Assembly (NCBI GenBank): GCA_963920705.1
Contig: OY987227.1
Location: forward strand, 6,187,143-6,251,142
Direction: 5' to 3'
Source: Odiellus spinosus
Taxonomy: Eukaryota > Arthropoda > Arachnida > Opiliones > Phalangiidae
Length of the DNA stretch: 64,000 nucleotides
Shown: in pieces, positions 1-11,126 of the stretch
How positions within the stretch are numbered: the first letter of the stretch is position 1
Layout of the letters: every line of letters starts with the position of its first letter
The notes under the pieces: model-generated
What the model was told of the DNA's origin: nothing
Database searches by the model: none
What the model saw: the letters and a program-made list of their open reading frames with translations, nothing else
Made by a program: the position numbers and the translations under genes

Positions 1-80
1 CTCTCCGTGAACTAAAAGTTCACTCGGAGAGGTAAGGAGACGAAAGTTTTTCGATTCGATGACGTATTTCGTCTTCTTGC

Positions 81-108
81 AAGACGCCGACGCCGACGCC
101 GACGCCGC
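81..108. repeat. GACGCC hexanucleotide microsatellite
   Basis: About four and a half tandem copies of the hexamer GACGCC (GCCGAC in another register) stand inside otherwise unremarkable sequence. There is no sign that it is translated. Confidence 0.8.
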
Positions 109-2877
109 AGTGAATACAGTACCTAGACCCCACTAGGGTTGGGTCTAGCTAAAAACAAGCAGACGACGTAAAATTGGGGACTCATGACGGACTTAAATAG
201 ATGGGCAGTTTGAGGATAAAAACCTCTAAAGGCGGCCCAGAAATGTTACGAAAGTTTCAACAAACCTAAAAATAAATTAAAATATGGAACAGTGTCTAAC
301 GAACGAATAGCAGATTCCCTAACGTTTCGGACAATATTAAAATTTATTCACGTATTGAAAACTTCAAAACTAACGTTTAATGTAGCTCGAATTTAATCAA
401 CATAAAAAAAGGTATTTATAGGATAAACATACGAATTGTAAGTTTTTATAGGACCTCCTGGGAATTATAGATACTTGTAGGTACTCTGGGAGCACTGCCT
501 CCTTGTTTTGAAACTTATATGTAAATAGTCTGAATGGAATATAATGATTTGATTAGAGATAATATAGTTTCGCCTAAGAAAGGCGCGGAGTCTATTTGGT
601 TTAGTAAATTGCGCAAAACCCTTTTGGCGTACCTAAATTATATTCTTCTCTTTCGCGTATACGGATCGAATTTCGATCGGTCAAACGAAATTCTATCCGA
701 GCTCTCGTCGCGTCGCCAGCCTAGAAATAATCATTTGTCGTAGTAACTACGTCATCGTTCCTCCTTACCCCACCCCCTCCTATTTCCAGAAAGATGAAAA
801 ATTTCATATTTTTTTCGTCGTTCGTAATTATACTAACAACCTATTTGTTTCGAGACTCCGCTCGAAATAATTCATATTTGGTAATCAATTCTAGATTTCA
901 AAAGATACTGCGTCGTTTTCCCTTCGAAATTAAGCCCCATTCACCCGTTAATATTTCTCAAACGAAGCTAGATTTTGAACTCGTTTAAAAATGGGCCCTA
1001 ACTGGAAGTATAAACTATTTCGAGTAAGGGTTCTGTTTCCGGGAATTTTTGAAGTTAAAGAGACACTGTCACCAATTTCGATACAAAAGGAATTTGAGTA
1101 GTGTTCGAGGAAATACGGTTATCTTGAAAATGTTAAAAAACCAAAGTTAGAAACATTCTACATCATCCGTACTATCAGTTGATTCTCGCGTTGCATTCTA
1201 GAACACGATACGTCGCGATAGAGCGCCCTCTTACATCAACATACTTGATTCCAACTCAAGCCGCGGCGGAGGGGTCAAATTTGGAATATAGGTACGAAAA
1301 ATTGAGAGTATATTTCGTAAGTCTTCGAAAAAGTGTTGGAAACGTCACTTTAGGATTATCGCGAGTATTTCGTTAAATGTTTGACATTCAACCGATGATC
1401 AATTGTTGGAATTAAAGTTGGTCAACTCGAGTTTACATTCAACTATTGAAAAATAAAAAGTTACGTTTCGCGAATGTGGCTTAAATTCGACCATTTCATA
1501 TCTTATAATCGTAATACGGGGAAAGACGGGAACTCGGCTCCGTACGAAGTGAAATCTTGGACGCACCATTTAGGTTCGTTGGTCGTCCAACTAGTGACAG
1601 ATTGAAACAAATTTTCTAGCCGGTCCTAAATAATCGGTCGGTGGCCGCGGAGACTCTTTCTCTCGAAGATTTTTGGACGCGTTATCCATCTAGGTAATGA
1701 TGAAACATTAACACCGAGCCAACGACGTACCGACGTCACCATCACTCATACCCCCCTCCGAACTCACCCTCTCGACAGCCTTATCGTTTTGACCTACGAA
1801 TCGAAGGAGAATCACTAGCTGCAACCTCGGTTTACAACGCCTATACGTATACGTATCCGTTACGAAAACTCAATCCTGATGTCTGATGGCGGTTCGATAG
1901 AGAACGATTAAAATAATAAACTCGATTCGAAGAACTTGGGAGCGACCCCGACTTTTAAAATATTCATAACGCGTGGTTAGCGCGCCTCGATCGAGTTATC
2001 CCGGGATGGGATTTGCTCATTCTGGTTCGCGCTTCTCCGTGGCTAAAGGAGGCGCGCTCCGCGGGAGGGAGATCCCGGAGCAAACAGATTAGGGGGAGCG
2101 TTATAATCTCTATTAAACCAAGAGCGGGTGGGGCGGGTAGGGAACCAAAATCCAAGATTTTATCGGATTAAGCCTCCACGGGGAATCAAAAGCTACGATG
2201 GGCTCTTTCGACCCGACTCGTCAGCTACCTCTAGCTAAGCCTAGTGGTTCCTGTATAAAGTGATCGTTTTGATACTCGTTGAATATTTAGAGAAAAGGTC
2301 TATGGCGTAGCTTTTGATCTTTTGACGTTTCAATCATCTAGCTTTCTTTCTCTCATTTTTTTTTTGTTATTTGTAAATCATTTCTCTTCATTTTGACATT
2401 GGTATTACGTGACTCGGCCGGGGTTTCAAAATTTCCGAAACGTAGCATATGGCCAAATTTTGGGGCCCCAAAATCACCCATCCTTTTCTCTCTCGAGGGT
2501 CTCGCTTATTTTAGTTAGAATATATATTAGACCTAATTAGGTGAGCGAGATTGTCTCACCCGCGTGATCGGAGATCTAATCGCTTTTTATGAAACGTAAT
2601 TAGATTCATTATCGAAGTCGAAAACTGCGGGATTCGCTAAGCCTAAAAGTATTAATTGGACTAGATTAACTAGGGCTACTTAAACAGAAAAATTCCCGCC
2701 TTTCACTGTAAGAAACGCGTCACGGAGGATTTGTATAGTCACTATAGTGGAAAGCGAGGAAAAGAATTGTTATATTTCGTACATAGATAGTGAATCTCAA
2801 TTTAGCGTTTTCTAATAAATCTCGAGTGTATCTATTCTAGCCCAATAATCACGGAACCTTTATTTAATAACATGTAT

Positions 2878-3207
2878 CAGGGTGAAAACCGCGTAATTTC
2901 TCATTCTTAAACTAAAAGACAATGAAGCGGATGAAATTTGACCCAATTTCACGAAATTTCATAACTTCATTTGTTTTGTATTAAAAACACGCGGTGGAAA
3001 CGCTTAAATATCTTATAGAAAAAATTATAGGAATTCATAGGAACACATTGATAGTATAGACTTTTTGCGAAGGGGCGTAAAGCTAGAAAAGGTGAGAAAT
3101 GTCACGAAAGTCACATTTATCCCACTGATTGTGAGGTAATGGCCCGGCGCAATGTCCCTCAGAAAATCTATAGGAAAAATGTAAAATATAGGAAATGTGG
3201 TCACCCT
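2878..3207. mobile_element. Degraded CAGGGTGA-type TIR element
   Basis: The right end reads through repeated TATAGGAAA motifs into GTGGTCACCCTA, matching the right end of the better preserved copy at 49131-49578. The left end, CAGGGTGAAAACC, matches only at the first eight bases. No clean target duplication is visible, so the left boundary is uncertain. Confidence 0.4.
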
Positions 3208-6149
3208 AATCTAGAGATTTGATTCAAATGACCGGCGAGGCCCAAATTAAATCAAGAATCGATTTCAGAAGAGGTTTCCCGATTCCATTCAAGAGGTTTT
3301 TGACAATATCCAGGTCGACCGTAGCGCCCCCGCCCTCTACGTGAATGATTCGTCAAACAAACTCAGTCCTGCTCGATAAAAAAAGATTTTTGGTCGCGCG
3401 TTGTGCTAGGATGGCGAAGGAGGAGGAAGAGGGCGGGAAATAATCACTCTAGAATTTGGTATACGCGAAAAAAGAGCGGAAAAGAGAGAAACTATTCTTC
3501 GCAGAGGGTAAAGAAGCTCGACGTCTATGTCACCGCGTTGCTGGTGGCTTTAGGCGAAAAGCGGAGCGACGGTGGCGGCGACGACGGCGGCAGTGTTATT
3601 AAAACTCGCCCAAGCTCCGATTTCAACGAACTGCCGTCATTACGAGATCGGGTTTCCGAGGTTAGAAGCCTATATAGCCTCGCCTACCTTTCCTTCGCTC
3701 CCTTCCCCCCACACCCATCTCCCTCCTCTAACTGCGCCTCTATACGCCAACCCCCTCCCGATTCTCTCTTAGCCCCTTAGAGTCGGCTTCTTCCCAGAAC
3801 TTTCCCTATCTCAGGCAAGCGGTACGCTCTAAACTCGGTACAAGGGAATAGGCCGAATTGACGAAACTAAGCCTAGAAACACCACGTTACCATCTTTAAA
3901 CTTAAAGGCTTAGCGATTCCTAAAATTAAAATATTCCGTATTTTAAGTAACTACCTTTATATAGGGTCGTACAACAATTAAAGCCTCAATTACCCGATTC
4001 ACAACTTGTATATTTACTCTATTTTATCAATTTTTTAAACCTATGGTCAAATATTACTCGGTTTTGATTAGATTTTCGTCTCCTAATGACTTCACGATCG
4101 GATACCAGCCAACCCATTTAGCGCGAGCCACTAAGGAGGTTTTAAACTTGACCTTGGTCCTTGGTCCACTTTCTCTCTCGTTGTCTAAATCGATCACGGA
4201 CCGTTATTCCCTAGAATTTCGTCGGCAAATAAATATATATAATTTATATTTTCCGAACTAAAACCGGGCGACAGTTTGTAGGAAAAAGAGTGGCCCTAGT
4301 CCTTTAAATTTCATTCGGCTTCCAACTAGGCGCGGATTGAAGCCGGCCGCATAAACCAAGCGGAGCGACTGAATCTGATCAAGTTCCTAAATGTCTCCGA
4401 GAAATTGACTGGAAATATTTATCCGTCTATTCGTCCTTCCTCCTTGATCGAACTATATCCAGTCCGTACGCGAATCGAGTTGGGAATTCGGAACGAGTGG
4501 TTGGTCCCCTGGCCAGGTTGGGTGTATTCGTCGTTGATCGGTGGACGCGATGGCTTTTTCCACTCCCCTTCTCTAATCACCTCGGCGCGGAGCATCTGGG
4601 AGTCGGGTTTCATCCCGAGTTCTCCTCTTCCATCCGTTCGTCCGTCCGTGGGTGCGTGGGATGGGAGGGCGAGCGCCTACCTTCCTTACCAATTCGCCCA
4701 CGACGCGAACGTTCCGAGAAGAAATTTCCTCCGCGAAAAGTCACCTCCCCACTCTAACTCGTCATTAAAATCGTTTCTGTCGCCCGAAAAAGAAGAATTC
4801 CGAGAGAGAGAGCCGCGGACTAAAAAAGAGAGCTCGAGATATATTAAATATAATAAGGACTTTACGCGAAATCCTACGGTATATCGTAGCTATATTCGTA
4901 CGCCTCCTTATTTACGCTTAAGAAGCGTTCTTGGAGATATTTTGAACGGCTATAATAGCGCGAACGGGTACATCTACGTCGGCGACTTATAAGAAGATTT
5001 GTTGTAAAAAAAGGTAACGACACGGATGGTGGTTTTACCGTCGCCTTCTTACGTATAATAATTAACGTATAGTAGTTTTTTATGAATTAGAATTAAATTA
5101 ATAAATTTATTTTTTACTAAATCACTTTGGTTTTTTTCTTAATTGATATTCTCTTAGAATTAAAGAATGATCGCGCAGGTTTTCTAACGAAAAATGATCA
5201 AGATTACGTTTAAAAATTAATTAAATAATAGTAATAATATCGCTCGGCGAGTTTTGATCTCTTATTTAGTTGTTTTTCTTGTCGAATTAGAAATGTTTAG
5301 GAAAATTAATTTAGTTAATTAAGCGAGGGAGAGTGTTTTGGTTCGGGGGCCAGAGAGAGAGAGGGAGGAGAAAAAGGAGCCTGATGTCGGGAAATAGGAA
5401 AAGGGTTTCCCGTTTCCCATTATTAAAATGGAACAAAAAGGCAACGAAAGTCGCTCCCCTCCTCGAAAGGGTTTTGTTTTGTACGGAACCAACGGGTTGG
5501 AAGAAGAATCAACTAAAAAGCCCCCCCCCCCCCTCTCCTATAGGCCTACCTAGATGGCTTCTGTCTTTCTTTCTATGGTTATATTAAGTATCGTCCGCTG
5601 TTTAGATCTGACTCAGTTCGAGTCTGTCGCGTTCTTCCAAAGAGGGATTTGTTTGTCGTAATATAGAGAAAAGGTTGAGCGTCGATCGGAACTGGTTCGA
5701 AATTTAGAGATCTACTTCCTTTGATTGTATAAGAACCCTGTTTTAAGTTTAAAATTATTTTTTTAGTTGCCTTAAAAAGTTAAAAAATTAACCTTTAACT
5801 TACGTCTTTAAGCCGACGACGTTTTCCAACCAATAAGAGTAGCGAGCGTAAAAGCCTAAAAGTGGAAGGCGTCCTATAAAATTGGTTCGTTCTCCTCTTC
5901 TCTTTATATTTTCTATACGCTGGTATAAGTTCGAATTGAAGAATATTGTAGGTTTCATCTTTCAGAAAGTATATATCTGAATATCTTTTTCTACGCGCGT
6001 AAATATCTTTACCTCGAAGATTTCAATCTCGAGAGATATAGACATAGAGGACTTATAGGTTAGCTCGGACTAAAGAAGATGATGATAAAACCCAAAATGA
6101 TTCGTATAAGAATGAAAGAAAACCAACCACAAACAATATTAAGTACAAA

Positions 6150-6155
6150 TTTATT
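6150..6155 (-). promoter_or_regulatory. Poly(A) signal of LPMO gene 1
   Basis: A canonical AATAAA on the minus strand lies about 45 nt after the stop codon of the first LPMO gene. Confidence 0.55.
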
Positions 6156-6199
6156 CAAATATTTGGATAAAGTATTTAGATTAATAGGAATAGACGTTT

Positions 6200-7080
6200 T
6201 TATTCGATAGCGATATCGGCGCAACTGCGGAATGTCTCTTGGTCTCCGCAACCTATATCGAACATATTGTTGTCGCATAGTCCCCAGTTATTACCTGTAA
6301 ATAAAAAGTATATATTAGTACATATTCTAAATAATACGTCATCGTTATAAGGAGATAATTATATAGTTAAAAGCTCGACCTACAGGAGAGATTTAATTTT
6401 ATAGCCACACACTAATCGTGGGATTATAATTTCGAGTAAAAAACAGATAAGGAATATAATTTAAGTGATGGAGTTTTAGTTCGTTTTGATTCCCCATTAG
6501 ATATCTTGAGTTAATAAATTATCTAGAACCGCGGTGCTAATGGAATATTTAAAGCGTATTCCTACCGCAGATCCAGTTAAATTGCATGACGCACTGAGGA
6601 CAGGTCAAGTTCGACGGTAGGACGACGCTGAGCGTGACGTTTTTGCTCTCGAAATTGTGAGCGAGTGGGTATCGAAGATCTCCGTTCGAGAATTTGAGTT
6701 GATTTTTATCCAGGCATTCCTGAGTAGCTTCCTCATTTTTGTTCTTGACGGGACACACTCTGAATTCGAACCAACCCAAGTGGTTGGTGGTGACGTCGAT
6801 GGTGACGTTGATGGTCTGTCCGGGCTGATACTTTCTGACGACGATGCCCAATCCGTAAGGACCACCCGCTTCGTGTTTCCTGGGCGATTTCTCGTCCCAA
6901 CGATCGCCGCAGATGCCGCATTTATGTCCATTCGATTCGTGTTGGACCTGAAACTCTCGTCTTTTAATTTCGACTTATAATTAGGTACGCGTAAATAACG
7001 CGAGAAGCTAAAGATACTCTTAACTCACCGCGAAGTTGCGTCCGAATTATGACGAAATTGGGAGGGATTCGATCAAATTC

Positions 7081-7113
<33 letters not shown>

Positions 7114-7819
7114 GATCTAGATATTACCAGAAGCCGATGAAACCCTCCTTTGAAGTCTACTACTCTAATGTTCCATATAGCGCTCCTCTCTGTATGGGTA
7201 AAATTCCCAATTTTACGAGATCGGGGGGGGTCCTACTTCATACCCCCCTGTCTACGGAAAATTGGAAATTCTCTCTCTTCACAAACGACGACGTTTTTTT
7301 GACGAACTCCGAGGCTGCTAGAGATATTCGCTCGACGAACTCCCGCTCCGAAAATATCTACCCTTAGGAGGCGTACGAATCGCGCTTTTTGAAACTAACC
7401 CATACAGAGAGGGGTTGACAAGACCCGGGAGTAATAGACTTCAAAGGAGGGTTTCATCGGCTTCTGATATTACCTCCCAAATTTTGTTCCTAAGTTCCTG
7501 TAGCAATTTTCCAATGTTTACGTGATAATTGTTAATATATTGAAATTAAGTAAGAACTCCCCCGACCGAAATGAACCAATATTTTCTACACTTCCTTAAC
7601 TTTCTCGCGTTACTTACGAGAGGAGTATTTAAATTATTTAATTACCCCGATTCCTCCGCAATTTCCCTCGTCGTCCGTATAATCGGGCGTTATTTCCGGA
7701 TGATCTTTGACCAGTTCTGGGAATCGCCACATACTGGCCCGACTAGGAGGTTCGAGCATTCTAGCGTGGCCCTCTACCAAACTACAGATAGCGCCGCATA
7801 GTAAAAGAACGCGAAACAT
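6200..7819 (-). CDS. AA15 lytic polysaccharide monooxygenase, copy 1 (3 exons)
   Basis: A secreted copper enzyme expected to cleave chitin or cellulose oxidatively. Exons: 7819-7646, 6947-6566 and 6294-6200; introns are phase 0 then phase 1; product 216 aa. Residues 1-17 form a signal peptide (MFRVLLLCGAICSLVEG). Cleavage would expose His18, the N-terminal histidine of the copper brace, in HARMLEPPSRASMW. The second brace histidine is His114 in TNHLGWFEF. The tail SCADIAIE and 11 cysteines in the mature region fit the AA15 pattern. Donors are GGG/gtaatt and GCG/gtagga; acceptors are tttcag and tttacag. It is the most divergent of the three copies around residues 32-50, where the siblings carry GF..PPNWTD. 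Intron 1 (698 bp) is enlarged by a transposon and a poly-A tract. The family call is from remembered motifs; the substrate is inferred. Confidence 0.88.
7081..7109. repeat. Poly-A tract (29 nt)
   Basis: An uninterrupted run of A inside intron 1 of the first LPMO gene, 18 bp before the target duplication of the adjacent transposon. Confidence 0.9.
7128..7466. mobile_element. MITE with CAGAAGCC ends and 7-bp TSD
   Basis: A 339-bp element in intron 1 of LPMO copy 1. It starts CAGAAGCCGATGAAACCC and ends with the inverted complement; the terminal inverted repeats are about 31 bp. Perfect 7-bp direct repeats ATATTAC flank it at 7121-7127 and 7467-7473. It has no transposase, so it is non-autonomous. 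An inner inverted pair (CCCATACAGAGAGG and its partner) lies inside the ends. Confidence 0.88.
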
Positions 7820-7878
7820 TTTCGTAACTAAGTTTCAACTTTGAAGATTATATGATCCGAGGTTGTCGACGCGATTGA

Positions 7879-7886
7879 CTTATATA
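7879..7886 (-). promoter_or_regulatory. TATA box of LPMO gene 1
   Basis: TATATAAG on the minus strand, about 60 nt upstream of the start codon at 7819. This predicts a transcription start near 7850 and a short leader. Confidence 0.5.
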
Positions 7887-8623
7887 TCGTCATTTGTTTT
7901 CGATATAAATATAGTGGCACCTGTTTTTTCTTTATATTTACATTAAGCTTACGTGGAGGATCTATACGAATAAAATGCGTTATGATTCCTATTATCCAGT
8001 ATAGCGTGTCAAAATATTGTGATCAACCCTCTTTCGATTGTTTGTCCCTTATAGAAATTAGACAATATTTGGATCAAAGTCATAATAAACTCTCGTTTAG
8101 TGTTTTGACCGCTGTGTGATTGAGCACGCACTTCGACCATCTTAGCGCCCGATAAAACTTAAACCGTATTTTGTTAGAAAAGTCATAATAAACTCATAGC
8201 GAGCTTCGTTATTATTTTGACTGATTATTGATTAGCGCCGTATTTAACGTCAACAGGCATTAAAATTATATTTTATATCGGTTATTTAGTCAATTTAATA
8301 AGCTTAACTATTTATCTATGTTGGCGATTACGAAATCATCTTGGTTAGCCTTAATTACTCAGGTTGTGAATTCGAATTTTTTTTTCTAAATTAAAACTAG
8401 TCCTTTAGGATCCTTTCTTTCGATTGAGCTTTTACTCGGACGCGAGGAGTTTGGTACTGCTACGTGTTTATAGGTCGTTGAATCTTTATTTAATAAATTG
8501 CGATGGGATTTGTCAGTTATGCGATTGTTTTAAACTCTTCCGGTATATATCGAACGAACTAGTTAAATAAATCAAAACTGACGATAAAAAAGGTGACGGC
8601 TAAAAAACAAACAATGACTAGAA
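7887..8623. other. Intergenic spacer between LPMO copies 1 and 2
   Basis: AT-rich sequence between the promoter of copy 1 and the 3' end of copy 2. I see no exon or element ends in it. Confidence 0.4.
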
Positions 8624-8629
8624 TTTAAT
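8624..8629 (-). promoter_or_regulatory. Possible poly(A) signal of LPMO gene 2
   Basis: ATTAAA, the common variant signal, lies on the minus strand about 30 nt after the stop codon. Confidence 0.4.
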
Positions 8630-8657
8630 GTTAAAAAGACTACAGAAATTGGTGGAA

Positions 8658-9519
8658 TCAGAGGATTGAGACGTCGGCGCAACCTCTGAAGGTTTCCTGA
8701 GGACCGCATCCTTTGCCTTGCTTGCCGTTTGGACAATTTCCCCAGTTATTACCTGATTAAAATTAAGGGTAATGATGAAGAGATCGTATAAGTATATAGG
8801 AAATTACTCGAATATAACGATTGAAGTCGAGAGAGACTCACCGCAAACCCAATCCCATTGCATGACGCATTGCTGGCATTTCAATCCCGGGGGTAATTTC
8901 AACTTCAGGCTGATCTTGCCGGGTTTGAAAGCGGCTACGTTGTATCGGCTTCCGCTTCCGTCGGCCAATTGGAGAACGTTCTGGTCGAGGCATTCCTGGG
9001 TGGCGATCTTCTTAGGGTCGTTGGTGGGACACAGTTTGAATTCGAACCATCCGCCGTGATTGGCGTTTAAGTCAATCAGGACGTCGATGGTTTGTCCCGA
9101 TTGGTACTTCTTGACGATGATGCCGTTACCGTAATATCCGCCGGCTTCGTGTTTCCTCGGTTGGGGAGAATTCCAAGCGTCTCCGCAAACTCCGCACTTA
9201 CCACCGTTCACGTTATGTTGCGTCTATACGGGGTCAAAGTTAAAATACCCGGACAATATGTTAGGGATTCCCTATTGAAATTTAATCGCGTCTTCCCTAA
9301 TGGTTCATTAATACCAAAGAATAGATAAAAGATTACCCCGAATCCACCGCAGTTTAACTCGTTGTCGGTCCAGTTGGGAGGGTTATCGAATCCATATCTC
9401 CACATGCTGGCCCGACTGGGAGGATCCAACAACCGGCCGTGTCCGTGGACGCATCCGACCAGAACGGCGAACGCCAAAGCATATATCCGTAAAGCGTTAT
9501 TAATTCTTAACCAGTTCAT
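8658..9519 (-). CDS. AA15 lytic polysaccharide monooxygenase, copy 2 (3 exons)
   Basis: A second secreted AA15 copper enzyme. Exons: 9519-9337, 9223-8842 and 8752-8658; phases 0 then 1; product 219 aa. The hydrophobic signal peptide covers residues 1-26. Mature His27 begins HGRLLDPPSRASMW; the second copper histidine is His117 in NHGGWFEFKLCP. Exon 2 ends CVMQWDWVC and joins GNNWGNCPNG, and the C-terminus reads GCGPQETFRGCADVSIL, the usual AA15 ending. There are 11 cysteines in the mature region. Introns are very small (113 and 89 bp), close to the likely ancestral structure. The start was chosen because it gives a full signal peptide and lies 42 nt downstream of a TATA box. The coding exons show no defect. 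Confidence 0.9.
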
Positions 9520-9560
9520 CTTTTAACCATAAATGCCAACTGGTTTAGCGTCCTTAACCA

Positions 9561-9567
9561 TTATATA
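9561..9567 (-). promoter_or_regulatory. TATA box of LPMO gene 2
   Basis: TATATAA on the minus strand, 42 nt upstream of the start codon at 9519, consistent with a leader of roughly 10-15 nt. Confidence 0.55.
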
Positions 9568-9823
9568 GTCGCTCGCTCGCGTTAATCTAATCTAACACAT
9601 AAGATTATCTCGAAAACGTATCGTATCCGCGAATATAAGGTAATTAAAACGGATTTGATAATGGTAAGTCGAAACCTTGAATAAATCCGCGTATCTCGAG
9701 CTGTCGAGATTCCCAGCTATAAGCCTAATCCCGCCGATAATATTTACCGACGATGCGGGATTATCGCGCGAAGCTTGCGTGGGAAAAAAATTGGTTAATC
9801 ATCTCTTAAGATTAACGATAACC

Positions 9824-9829
9824 TTTATT
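9824..9829 (-). promoter_or_regulatory. Poly(A) signal of LPMO gene 3
   Basis: AATAAA on the minus strand, about 75 nt after the stop codon of the third LPMO gene. Confidence 0.5.
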
Positions 9830-9904
9830 ATGAGAAAAACAATTCATAAATTATATAATCGGAATTTAACCAGAAAACAGGGCCGATATTTAACGACGGT
9901 CTTC

Positions 9905-11126
9905 TTATACGATGGCGATGTCGGAACATCCTCTGAAGGTTTCTTGGGGTCCGCAGCCCATTCCTTCTTTGCCGTTGCCGCATTTACCCCAACTGTTAGC
10001 TGCAATATAATTATACCAAAAAGACAGTATGAGGCCTAAAACGAAGCGTTCTTCGACCAACACCGAAAGAGGCCTGACCATAAATACAGCGATCATAGCT
10101 AATTTTTCCAGATATCTATACGGTCTATTAAAACTAGGCCAATGTTATCTATAAGATATTCCCTCGGTAGTATAGACGGAGAAATTGTTTTTGGAACTGC
10201 TACATGTTCAATAGTTACTCGATGTCATTAGTTCAGTTAAAATTGCCTACACTAATCCGTACGCCATTCCAGTACTATTTGTTTAACTAAACAATTGTGA
10301 TTTAAATTACACGAAGAGTTAAGAAGGCGCTTAAGATAACGGATTAACCTTGGGATTAAAAGCTCGTTTTTATCGAACAGGTTTTAGAGCGTCGCTCAAT
10401 CTTAAAAATGTAAACTGACCGACTCTCCAGTGCCATTGGAAGACGCATCTGTCGCAAGCGAATCCTTCGGGTAACTTGACCCTGATGGTGTCCTTGCCGG
10501 ATTTCCTCTGAGGATAGCGAGTACCCGATCCGTCGGCCAGTTCTAGAATGTTCTGGTCCAAGCAATCTTGGGTGGCTTCGGCCTTGGTGTCGTCCACTCG
10601 ACACACTCTGAATTCGAACCACCCACCGTGCCCGGTCGTAATCTCTACTTTGACGTCAACTTCCTGGCCGGCTTCGTACGTCCTGGTGATGATGCCCTTG
10701 CCGTATTTTCCTCCCGTTTCGTGAAGACGGGGTGCCGGTAGATGGTAAGCGTCGCCACAGATACCGCATTTTCCTTCGTTCTTGTTATGTTGCGTCTAAC
10801 CGGTACATGGACTTAATTACGATAGGTTGACTTATTTAACCAACGCGAAGTGCCTCGAAAAACACTTCTAATTATTACTACAGGACGCGTACCTTAATGG
10901 TTAGGACACTAATACCAAACTAAGCGTAAGATCAATAATTAAAATAACTGACCCCAAATCCACCGCAGTTGAGTTCATCATCGGTCCAATTGGGAGGGGT
11001 TTTGAAGCCAACTCTCCACATGCTGGCGCGACTAGGCGGGTCCATCAGCCTGCCGTGACCCTTGACCAGAACGGTCACGACTCCCAAGAGGAGAGACAAG
11101 CGCAGAGTTCCGGAAGAGGACAGCAT
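9905..11126 (-). CDS. AA15 lytic polysaccharide monooxygenase, copy 3 (3 exons)
   Basis: The third tandem AA15 enzyme. Exons: 11126-10953, 10795-10420 and 9999-9905; phases 0 then 1; product 214 aa. The signal peptide is residues 1-23; mature His24 begins HGRLMDPPSRASMW. The second copper histidine is His114 in GHGGWFEFRVC. The tail reads GCGPQETFRGCSDIAIV. Both copies 1 and 2 have W(I/V)CG across the exon 2/3 junction; this copy has WRVA (residues 182-184), so that cysteine is missing and the mature protein has 10 cysteines instead of 11. Exon 2 is also two codons shorter. The donors (GGG/gtcagt, GTCG/gtcagt) are both the less common gtcagt form. It is closer to copy 2 than to copy 1 by eye. 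Substrate is inferred. Confidence 0.88.

Larger units (their letters stand above)
1..6149. other. Gene-free stretch left of the LPMO cluster
   Basis: I see no exon that I recognise on either strand. The stretch contains a short GACGCC microsatellite near the left edge, a run of C at about 5521-5533, a probable CAGGG-type transposon copy at 2878-3207, and several isolated open frames. The longest of these is 195 codons, at 4405-4992, and resembles no family I know. Confidence 0.5.

Noticed and set aside
6605-6980. Other-frame open frames of about 107 codons on both strands
   Set aside because: They overlap exon 2 of LPMO copy 1 out of frame and show no motif.
10356-10622. Minus-strand frame of 88 codons starting MVRIQSV
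   Set aside because: It is a shifted frame of exon 2 of LPMO copy 3; the in-frame reading gives WFEFRVCRVDD.
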